Shown piece after piece: positions 48,526-55,126 of a DNA stretch of 55,126 bases. Location: positions 1 through 55,126 of the IMG/VR virus record IMGVR_UViG_3300048672_000495. One strand, 5' to 3'. Below the pieces are notes generated by a model. That model worked only from the letters and a program-made list of their open reading frames with translations. It was not told the origin of the DNA and did not search any database. The number at the start of each line of letters is the position of its first letter. Position 1 is the first letter of the stretch. The stretch is from a virus. Made by a program: the position numbers and the translations under genes.

Positions 48526-49509
48526 ATGGCAATTAATTTCGCACAACCAAGCACTACAAGGAATTATAGTACAGAATTTACTCAAGATATACAAAATAAT
48601 ATAATAGCAATAGCACAGTGGTTAGATAGTACACAAACTACTATTACTGGTACGGTTCCTACTTATGCAAAAAGAATAAACAGAACTACTAATTTAATTG
48701 AAGAATATAATGGATCTTCGTGGGCCACATATCCATTAGGTTATGTAGCTAAAACTGGTGATACTATGTCTGGAGCACTTACTATAAGTGCAACAGCAAC
48801 ATTAGGTTTAGTAGTTTCTAGAGCCAGTGGTAATACTTCTGGAATTCAAATAGCTCAAACTAGTGTTGTTAGCTGGAATATTCAAAATATAGCTACAACA
48901 GGTGATTTATCATTCAATGTGGGGGCATCTGATCTAGTTAAACTAAGTGTTAATGGAAATTTAACTATTAATGCTCCTAGTAGTGGCTCACATACTTTTA
49001 ATGGTACTATTAACTTTGGTACTAGGCCTGTATTTAATGGTAATACTCCTTTTGATACTGCTAATTGGACAACTTATGTAGATCACTTTATGGGTCTAGG
49101 TGCTGGTAGTACTTACATTAAAACTGGTAGAAATATTTGGTATACTGGAGCTTATTCTTATTCATCACTTTCAGACGCTAATGCACCAACAACATATGGT
49201 GCTACAATAGGATTTGGACAAGGAACTTCTGGTTCTGGGGAAGTATTTGTTGGATGGATATCTGCAGGTGCTGGAATGTGGTATAGAGGTTTAAGAGATA
49301 CTACTGATAACTGGTGGTCTTGGACTAGGTTATTAGATACTGCTAATTATACTTCTACTATAACAACATTGACCTCATTAAGCTCAGTTACTTGCTCTGC
49401 TCCTTTAAAAGGTAATAGTGGTAGTAAAGGTTGGGGAGCTATTACAACTACAACTACTACAGGTACCCCAACTGGTGGAGCTTCTGGTGATTTTTACTTT
49501 GTATATTAA
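48526..49509 (+). CDS. Tail fibre, paralog 1
   Basis: 327 residues. The N-terminal ~95 residues (MAINFAQPSTTRNYSTEFTQ ... GYVAKTGDTMSGALTI) are the phage attachment module shared with the 50334 protein. The middle has an IQIAQTSVVSWNIQNIATTG segment and the C-terminal half a WYTGAYSYSSLSD and DNWWSWTRLL sequence like pyocin_knob-type receptor-binding tips. Binds the host surface. Confidence 0.82.
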   Translation: MAINFAQPSTTRNYSTEFTQDIQNNIIAIAQWLDSTQTTITGTVPTYAKRINRTTNLIEEYNGSSWATYPLGYVAKTGDTMSGALTISATATLGLVVSRASGNTSGIQIAQTSVVSWNIQNIATTGDLSFNVGASDLVKLSVNGNLTINAPSSGSHTFNGTINFGTRPVFNGNTPFDTANWTTYVDHFMGLGAGSTYIKTGRNIWYTGAYSYSSLSDANAPTTYGATIGFGQGTSGSGEVFVGWISAGAGMWYRGLRDTTDNWWSWTRLLDTANYTSTITTLTSLSSVTCSAPLKGNSGSKGWGAITTTTTTGTPTGGASGDFYFVY

Positions 49510-49511
49510 TT

Positions 49512-50006
49512 ATGGGTACTGAACTATATTATAACGATGCTGCTACATGGAGAAAAGCTAAAGAATTCTACTATAATGATGGTGGAACATGGAGAAAAGC
49601 AAAAGAATGTTGGTATAATGATGGTGGTACATGGAGAAAAGTATTTTCTGGTACACCTGCCGGTTCTGAATTTACACTAACTGGTGCTACTAGTGGTGCA
49701 CTTACAGGATATATTAGAAGTGCATTTGGTAGTTTATCTCCAACAACTTATGGATCAATAAACGTTGAAACTATTGTGCAAGTTACTACTATGCTACAAT
49801 TTCAGATGCAAACATACACAGATTTAGGTGCATCTTGGTTTACTGCTCTATACCTTGATGGTGTTGAATATCTTACATCCGCAGCTACATATATACCTGG
49901 TGATTCTCCTGATGATACAGTATATAGTACGTGGCAATGGACCGGATTAGGTTCTCTAGGTATTGGAAGTGGAACACATCCTGTAGTTCTCTCACCAGCC
50001 AAGTAA
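49512..50006 (+). CDS. Tail protein with 13-residue tandem repeats
   Basis: 164 residues. Three tandem units of the type YYNDGGTWRKAKE (residues ~5-43, encoded by 39-bp DNA repeats at about 49527-49643) precede a beta-rich domain (ESLTGATSGALTGYIRSAFG-like). Such repeats can vary in number and length. Located between the two tail fibre paralogs. Confidence 0.65.
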   Translation: MGTELYYNDAATWRKAKEFYYNDGGTWRKAKECWYNDGGTWRKVFSGTPAGSEFTLTGATSGALTGYIRSAFGSLSPTTYGSINVETIVQVTTMLQFQMQTYTDLGASWFTALYLDGVEYLTSAATYIPGDSPDDTVYSTWQWTGLGSLGIGSGTHPVVLSPAK

Positions 50007-50017
50007 TAAGGAAATAT

Positions 50018-50332
50018 ATGGAAAACTTTTTATACTTTGTATCACTAATCTGTATGTTGCTACTTATTATTGATTTTCGTCAAACTACTAAAATAGCAAA
50101 AAATCCAGATCGTTGGGGTGAGATGAATCCTATTTTAGGTAAACATCCTTCTGTAAAAAAGGTTTTAATATACTTTATCATAGTAATGATTATTACTATC
50201 TTATTACCATATATAATTGGAAATATACTATTAGGAACTTGGAAAGATTTAGCAACTATAATTTTTGTAGTTTCTACTATGTTCGAAGGTTTTGTAGTTT
50301 GGAGAAATACTAAGTTTGGTTTAGGAATATAA
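50018..50332 (+). CDS. Membrane protein within the fibre cassette
   Basis: 104 residues from the ATG at 50018 (SD AAGGAAA). Three hydrophobic segments: NFLYFVSLICMLLLIIDF, VLIYFIIVMIITILLPYIIG and LATIIFVVSTMFEGFVVW. Not a fibre part by composition; it could change the host membrane or be a morphogenetic helper. No family recognised. Confidence 0.7.
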   Translation: MENFLYFVSLICMLLLIIDFRQTTKIAKNPDRWGEMNPILGKHPSVKKVLIYFIIVMIITILLPYIIGNILLGTWKDLATIIFVVSTMFEGFVVWRNTKFGLGI

Positions 50333-50333
50333 T

Positions 50334-52271
50334 ATGGCAATTAATTTCGCAAACCCTACTACAACTCGTAACTATAGTACGGAGTTTACACAAGATATTA
50401 AAGATAATATTATAGCACTATCACAGTTATTGGATAGTGCTAATACTACTATTACCGGTACTCCACCTACGTATTCTAAAAGAATAAATCGCTCTAGTGG
50501 TCTATTTGAAGAATATAATAGTACTGCCTGGGTATCCTTCACCATGGGATATTTAAAAGTAGCCGGTGATACTATGACTGGAGTATTAACTAATACTGCC
50601 GCATCTACTACTGGAATAACTTTAACTAGAGCTAGTGGTAATACAGTAGGTTTACAAATTGGTCAGACCGGTGTAATTAGTTGGAATATTCAAAATCAAG
50701 CTACTACTGGAGTACTATCATTTAATACCGGTGGCTCCGATATATTTAAAATTACTACTGCTGGAGCTGCTACATTTAATGGTACTACAGCCGGTATATC
50801 TTTATTAACTAATGGATTAGCTGAAATATTCCAACTCAAAGGTGGAGTAAGAGGTACAGGTAATCTTTACGCTACATTTAATGATGCTACTGGAAGAAAA
50901 GCATATTATGGTTTTGGCGGCGGAGATGATACATTCTATTTTTCTAATGAATTAAATGCTGGAATGATGTGGTATACAAACGCCACCCAGAGAATGATAT
51001 TAGGAGCCGCCGGTAATTTTACACTTAATTCTCCAGCTAGTGGTATAACAGAATTAATTAAATCTTCTTTTGAAGCTAATTCTGTAGTTACTGCTTGGTG
51101 GAATGGTAATACTGCTGCTAATCAGGCCGGATTACGTTTTAATGGAGCAATTACTAGATTTGGTTCTGAAAGATCAGATGGAAGTCTACAACTTACTTAT
51201 GGCTCCTCAGTCACAGGTATTAATATTAGTAATTCTGGAGCTGTTTCAGTAGCAAATACTTTATTAATTCCTGATGGTAACGTCTTAGCATGGGGCGATG
51301 CTTCAACATATATTACTGGTAGTGGTGCTACAGATATATTTAGTATATATACTGCAGCTACTCAGAGGTATACTATATCTGCTACTGGTAATCATTCGTT
51401 ACTACCTGCAAGCACTGGTACTACTTTTACTATTACTAGTTCTGGTAGTGCATATGCATTAATTATACAAAACGCTGCCAGTCAGGGTGCACTATTATTA
51501 AATGGTACCAATGCTGGTGGTATATATACTGAATGGCAAAGTTCTGGTACATCTAGAGGTTTTATTGGATGTGGTAGTTCGCTATTAACAGTAGGTGGCT
51601 TATCTGACTTTATTATAAGAGCTGAAACATCTCTTAGATTTGCTACTGGTGGTAATGTACTTGTTGGAACAATAAATTCTACCGGTAATTGGAATATCCC
51701 TCAACCGTCTGGTGGTTCAGTAGCAACATTAGAAATAACTGCTCCTACAACTAGTCATGGTATAAAAATTAATTCTACAGATAACTATTATGCCATAAAT
51801 GTAACTGGTGGTGGTACTATAAATGTAGGATTATACACCTATAATGCTGGTAGTAGTGCATACTTTGGCACAATTTCAGGACATGATTTTAAAATATTAT
51901 CTAATGCTACAACTAGGATTAATTTAGGTAGTGCTGGATTAATTACTATGTATGGTGGTGCTTATACAGATAGAGGTAGTGTAACATGGGCTAGTGGTGG
52001 TTCTACAATTGATTGTAGGTTGAGTAATTATTTTTATTCATCATCTAATGCTAATATGACCACTGCTCCTACTTTATCTAATCCTGGTCAAGGTCAGACT
52101 ATAAACTGGGAAATTCTTTCTGGTGGAGCATATACAATTGTTTGGCCAACATCATTTAAATGGCCTGGTGGAACGGTACCAACACTTAGTACTACAGCTG
52201 GTAAATATGACCTATTAGTAGCTACATGGAATGGTAGTTATTGGTTAGCATCATTATTAAAAGGATTCTAA
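50334..52271 (+). CDS. Tail fibre, paralog 2
   Basis: 645 residues. The first ~100 residues match paralog 1 (MAINFANPTTTRNYSTEFTQ ... TGDTMTG-like). The rest is a long Gly/Ser/Thr-rich beta-repeat shaft ending in WPTSFKWPGGTVPTLSTTAG, which recurs in the 54377 protein. The two fibres share an anchor and differ in shaft and tip, so they probably recognise different receptors. Confidence 0.85.
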   Translation: MAINFANPTTTRNYSTEFTQDIKDNIIALSQLLDSANTTITGTPPTYSKRINRSSGLFEEYNSTAWVSFTMGYLKVAGDTMTGVLTNTAASTTGITLTRASGNTVGLQIGQTGVISWNIQNQATTGVLSFNTGGSDIFKITTAGAATFNGTTAGISLLTNGLAEIFQLKGGVRGTGNLYATFNDATGRKAYYGFGGGDDTFYFSNELNAGMMWYTNATQRMILGAAGNFTLNSPASGITELIKSSFEANSVVTAWWNGNTAANQAGLRFNGAITRFGSERSDGSLQLTYGSSVTGINISNSGAVSVANTLLIPDGNVLAWGDASTYITGSGATDIFSIYTAATQRYTISATGNHSLLPASTGTTFTITSSGSAYALIIQNAASQGALLLNGTNAGGIYTEWQSSGTSRGFIGCGSSLLTVGGLSDFIIRAETSLRFATGGNVLVGTINSTGNWNIPQPSGGSVATLEITAPTTSHGIKINSTDNYYAINVTGGGTINVGLYTYNAGSSAYFGTISGHDFKILSNATTRINLGSAGLITMYGGAYTDRGSVTWASGGSTIDCRLSNYFYSSSNANMTTAPTLSNPGQGQTINWEILSGGAYTIVWPTSFKWPGGTVPTLSTTAGKYDLLVATWNGSYWLASLLKGF

Positions 52272-52272
52272 C

Positions 52273-52686
52273 ATGAGTTTTGCATGTAGAGTTAATTATG
52301 ATTATAATCCATTTACTGCTCGAGTCTCAGGAAACTATCGTCACGATATGGTTACCACTTCTCCAGCGCCAGGTATTCGTTTTTATGCCGATGGCACTGT
52401 TGACAATACTCAATCAACTCCGCTTACAAATTGGGGATCACCTACTACATCCGCGGTCGGTGCATTGTATTGGGTGCGACTTATAAAGACAGCTGGGGCT
52501 GGGGTTGTAGCCGGTGGACCATACAGCACCTGGTTACAATTGAATACCACTCAATCATTCAGAATGAACTCGGCTACAGCTGGTCAATTTAGAGAGATTA
52601 GTGGTACTTGGGAAATATCTACTGATTCTGGCGGATCGACTATCGTCGGATCAGGAACATTCAATTTGTCTTCGGACTTAACATAA
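52273..52686 (+). CDS. Tail fibre-associated beta protein
   Basis: 137 residues. SFACRVNYDYNPFTARVSGN and GALYWVRLIKTAGAGVVAGG; beta-rich and G+C-richer than its neighbours. Single-domain proteins of this type are found near fibre genes in many siphophages. One base gap to the fibre gene. Confidence 0.6.
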   Translation: MSFACRVNYDYNPFTARVSGNYRHDMVTTSPAPGIRFYADGTVDNTQSTPLTNWGSPTTSAVGALYWVRLIKTAGAGVVAGGPYSTWLQLNTTQSFRMNSATAGQFREISGTWEISTDSGGSTIVGSGTFNLSSDLT

Positions 52687-52700
52687 CTTAATGGAATTTT

Positions 52701-52889
52701 ATGAAAAAAGAACAATTAAAATCATATGATATTCCCGCAGATTTACTGCAGGCCATAGCAGACAACCTCAACGGCCAGCCCGCTGGCCAGGTTCGTCATC
52801 TGCTAAATACTATTGAATTCCTTGTTAATAAACAACAAGAAGAATTTGATGCAAAGGTAACTGATGAGCCTAATAAGAACCAGAAATAG
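52701..52889 (+). CDS. Small helical protein
   Basis: 62 residues, MKKEQLKSYDIPADLLQAIA then DNLNGQPAGQVRHLLNTIEF, a compact helical sequence ending in a charged tail. Contains the GC-rich palindrome CAGCCCGCTGGCC-like stretch. Overlaps the next gene by 26 bases. Confidence 0.65.
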   Translation: MKKEQLKSYDIPADLLQAIADNLNGQPAGQVRHLLNTIEFLVNKQQEEFDAKVTDEPNKNQK

Positions 52890-53454
52890 GGGTAGTAATG
52901 AGGTAATCTGGGTAGAGAGTAATGACTCTACCCAGGTGCATGCTGTTGATAATCAAGGTAACTATTTAGGTTTGATGCCTAAAGAATCTTCCCTCCAAGT
53001 ACCAGATGCACCACCAGATAATACAAATTGGATATGGAATTCAACTCTTAATAGATGGTCCTATACACCACCATTAGCTACAGCAATATTAGAGGCTATT
53101 AGTGCTGTTAATGCATGTTCTGGATCAGCAAGAGTAAAATATATGACTGTTCTACCAGGACAAGAGACTACCTATAATACTAAACGTCAACAAGCAGATA
53201 GATATATTACTAACTATGCTAATAACGTTAATGCACCAGTACCACCATATATACAGGCAGAAGCATTAGTTACAGGAACTACAGCAATAATAGCAGCTAA
53301 TAGTATTGCTGATGCTGCAAATATACTAGATGATATACTAGTAAGTATAGAGCGTGAACGTAGACGTGGTAAAATAAGAATTACTGCTTCTACTAATATT
53401 ACGGAAGTTAATAATAGAAAAGCAGCTGCTATAGATGCATTAAATGCTATTTAA
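52864..53454 (+). CDS. Tail fibre assembly-like protein
   Basis: 196 residues. The N-terminal DPxxx-like domain (VIWVESNDSTQVHAVDNQGN, PDAPPDNTNWIWNSTLNRWS) resembles the start of tail-fibre assembly chaperones; the rest is helical (TILEAISAVNACSGSARVKY). SD AAGG before the ATG. Confidence 0.6.
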   Translation: MSLIRTRNRGSNEVIWVESNDSTQVHAVDNQGNYLGLMPKESSLQVPDAPPDNTNWIWNSTLNRWSYTPPLATAILEAISAVNACSGSARVKYMTVLPGQETTYNTKRQQADRYITNYANNVNAPVPPYIQAEALVTGTTAIIAANSIADAANILDDILVSIERERRRGKIRITASTNITEVNNRKAAAIDALNAI

Positions 53455-53466
53455 TAGAGGATTGTA

Positions 53467-54375
53467 ATGGCTAATCTGCGAGTAATTCATAACAACTTAG
53501 TGGACTTAACCACTACTACGCTTACTGGGTCTAGTACGGCTAGTGCATCTACGTTAGTAACTAATCTTAAATTAGATGCTAAATCTGTTATTTGGAGGTC
53601 TGATATTTCCTCAACGGAAAATATTAAAGCTGATATATTAGTAGAATTTACTTCCACTGTTATAGTAGGTGGAATAGTATTAGCATTTACAAACTTATCT
53701 GCTCAGAGTACAATAAGAGTAAGAGGATATACTGGAACTAATCCGACACTAGCTGGAACTATAGATATTCCAGTAGTTAATACTACTGGTAGTACTACTG
53801 TATTTGATACGGGATATGTAGCAGCTAATCCTCCTCAAGAACTTGGTTATTGGAATTTTGGTATAGATGAGTTAGGCCCTACTTCTCAAGAGAACCGCAG
53901 AGGATATGGTAGAGTATGGATACCTATTGATATACAATTACCGTGTAGTAGCATTAGCATTGAGATTATGGATCCATATAATTTAGATAAGTATGTTGAA
54001 GTATCTAGGTTAATAGTTGGTAGTTATTGGTCGCCAACCTATAATACATCATTTGGTTTAAGTACTAAACTTAATGATATGAGTAGTAGTAATCGCGCAG
54101 AATCGGGTGATCTTATAACTTCTAATGGAGCAACCTATTCTACACTAACTTTTGATTTAAGATATATGAATCAAAAAGATAGAATAGCTTTTAATAATAT
54201 TGTTAGGTCACGAGGAACTAAAAAACCTTTATTTGTAAGTATATTTCCTGATAATACAGGTGATTCTGGAAAAGAACAAATATACCAAATATATGGAAAG
54301 TTATCTCAGTTATTTGGTATTGAGCATCCAATATTTGAATCTTATAGCTCTCAAATGGAAATAGAGGAAATTTAA
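53467..54375 (+). CDS. Tail-associated beta-sandwich protein
   Basis: 302 residues. MANLRVIHNNLVDLTTTTLT, then a discoidin/carbohydrate-binding-like beta pattern (LVEFTSTVIVGGIVLAFTNL, STIRVRGYTG, YWNFGIDELG) and a C-terminal part LTFDLRYMNQKDRIAFNNIV. Possibly glycan-binding tip protein. No exact family recalled. Confidence 0.6.
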   Translation: MANLRVIHNNLVDLTTTTLTGSSTASASTLVTNLKLDAKSVIWRSDISSTENIKADILVEFTSTVIVGGIVLAFTNLSAQSTIRVRGYTGTNPTLAGTIDIPVVNTTGSTTVFDTGYVAANPPQELGYWNFGIDELGPTSQENRRGYGRVWIPIDIQLPCSSISIEIMDPYNLDKYVEVSRLIVGSYWSPTYNTSFGLSTKLNDMSSSNRAESGDLITSNGATYSTLTFDLRYMNQKDRIAFNNIVRSRGTKKPLFVSIFPDNTGDSGKEQIYQIYGKLSQLFGIEHPIFESYSSQMEIEEI

Positions 54376-54376
54376 T

Positions 54377-54781
54377 ATGACTAGAATTTTTAGAGCAGGT
54401 CAGGTTGATTATATTGATAAGATGAATGTAATTGGATCTGAATATGCTAATACTGATGTATCTGCCGTGATTGCTGGTACCACTTATTTAGATTGTTCCT
54501 TAAGTGCTAATTTTTATGTTAATATGGGCGCTGGAAATACTACTATAGCATTTACCAATATTCCTACTGGAACTGATAATACCGGTTATAGAATAGTTGT
54601 GTATATAGTACAAGATGGTACGGGTAGCAGGACAGTTTCATGGCCTGGTACTATAGTATGGCCAGCAGGTACAGCACCTACTCTTACTACTACAGCTAAT
54701 AAAATAGATATATTTGAATTTAGAACACTTAATAGTGGCTCAAAATTTTTTGGTGCTACAGTAGCATTAAACTACGCTTAA
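54377..54781 (+). CDS. Tail fibre tip-like protein
   Basis: 134 residues. The C-terminal GSRTVSWPGTIVWPAGTAPT and LTTTANKIDIFEF match the end of fibre paralog 2 (WPTSFKWPGG ... LSTTAGKYDLL), indicating a shared terminal beta-module. Abuts the previous gene. Confidence 0.65.
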   Translation: MTRIFRAGQVDYIDKMNVIGSEYANTDVSAVIAGTTYLDCSLSANFYVNMGAGNTTIAFTNIPTGTDNTGYRIVVYIVQDGTGSRTVSWPGTIVWPAGTAPTLTTTANKIDIFEFRTLNSGSKFFGATVALNYA

Positions 54782-54794
54782 ACTAATTTTGGTC

Positions 54795-54823
54795 TTGAAA
54801 TTTTAGTATCATCGTGATATAAT
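54795..54823 (+). promoter_or_regulatory. Promoter of the right-edge gene
   Basis: TTGAAA (54795-54800), 17-bp spacer, TATAAT (54818-54823); followed by the palindrome GATACTTAAGTATC just downstream of the -10. Confidence 0.85.
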
Positions 54824-54871
54824 TATGACTGATGATACTTAAGTATCGAAAACTTTATTTTAGGAATATTT

Positions 54872-55126
54872 ATGAAACGAATCTTTGCAATAGGACTAGC
54901 CAGTATTCCTATAATTGCTATAGCAGCCGGAGCCGGAGCAGAAGTTGTATCTAATGATGCACCTTCACTAGTACAATGGTTAATTAATGCCTTATTTACT
55001 ATTAGTGGTACATTTGGTGGATATATTATCTCCCAAATGCAGCGTAATTTAAGAGATTTACAATTAGCAGACACTGTATTAGCAGAAAAAGTACATATTA
55101 TAGATGTACTAGTTGCAGGACAATAT
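54872..55126 (+). CDS. Small membrane protein, probable lysis-associated (3' end outside window)
   Basis: 85 residues to the window edge without a stop. MKRIFAIGLASIPIIAIAAG, then VQWLINALFTISGTFGGYII and a helix (LRDLQLADTVLAEKVHIIDV) running into LVAGQY. This order (membrane segments, then a helix ending in VAGQY) is that of small phage membrane proteins that sit with holin/endolysin genes. SD TAGGA before the ATG. Confidence 0.65.
   Translation, partial: MKRIFAIGLASIPIIAIAAGAGAEVVSNDAPSLVQWLINALFTISGTFGGYIISQMQRNLRDLQLADTVLAEKVHIIDVLVAGQY

Noticed and set aside
48526-52271. Diversity-generating retroelement in the fibre region
   Set aside because: No reverse transcriptase gene and no template/variable repeat pair seen; the fibre similarity is an ordinary paralogy.
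1-55126. Integrase or attachment site
   Set aside because: No tyrosine or serine recombinase motif and no duplicated tRNA end in the window; lifestyle left open.

Overview
The window is part of the genome of an AT-rich, tailed double-stranded DNA phage with a long non-contractile (siphovirus) tail. The evidence is an HK97-type head module (terminase, portal, protease-capsid fusion, connector), a tail terminator, tail tube, frameshifted tail-assembly chaperones and a 2309-residue tape measure. The host is probably Gram-negative: the phage encodes a lipobox protein, exported proteins, a probable outer-membrane barrel, a SleB-type wall hydrolase and many consensus sigma-70 promoters. No DNA polymerase, helicase, primase, RNA polymerase or integrase is visible, and genes run off both ends, so the genome is larger than this window.

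Layout. (1) 1-9574, minus strand: short accessory genes (membrane and exported proteins, a lambda-type phosphatase, an exported HNH protein, a cytochrome-b-like membrane protein, a DUF5664-type nucleotide hydrolase), many in ATGA-overlapped chains, with tRNAs for Pro, Leu and Arg and several long, highly structured non-coding tracts. (2) 9939-15420, plus strand: an operon of small genes with a SleB-type hydrolase, a metallophosphoesterase and a putative HTH regulator, ending in a strong terminator. (3) 15551-16967: mostly non-coding; minus-strand tandem promoters drive tRNA-Glu and about 0.7 kb of structured RNA. (4) 16999-24047, minus strand: an island visibly richer in G+C, with two more HTH paralogs, three HExxH metalloproteases, an exonuclease, a HAD phosphatase, a PQ-loop protein and many mini-proteins. 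It has its own promoter vocabulary: a 10-bp-period TTACAAACTG repeat, a family of plus-strand promoters overlapping inverted repeats, and a separate minus-strand promoter class with a GGGTAAACACCTA box. (5) 24335-55126, plus strand: two TPR-glycosyltransferases and an FkbM methyltransferase interleaved with the terminase genes, then HNH, head, tail, tail-fibre genes and a truncated probable lysis-associated membrane protein.

The structural half is ordinary in order, but three points stand out: the prohead protease is fused to the capsid with an internal start, the chaperone gene carries a textbook -1 slippery site, and the sugar-transfer genes are embedded in the packaging cassette. The most unusual part is non-coding. 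About 4.5 kb lie in tracts of 350-950 bases full of perfect stems. At least four of these tracts begin with their own TTGnnn-17-TATAAT promoter, and two contain tRNAs. They resemble in size, position and style the ornate large phage RNAs (GOLLD/ROOL class), though identity cannot be shown by eye. The second unusual system is the promoter array of the G+C-rich island, which appears to make several short plus-strand RNAs opposite to all the genes around them.
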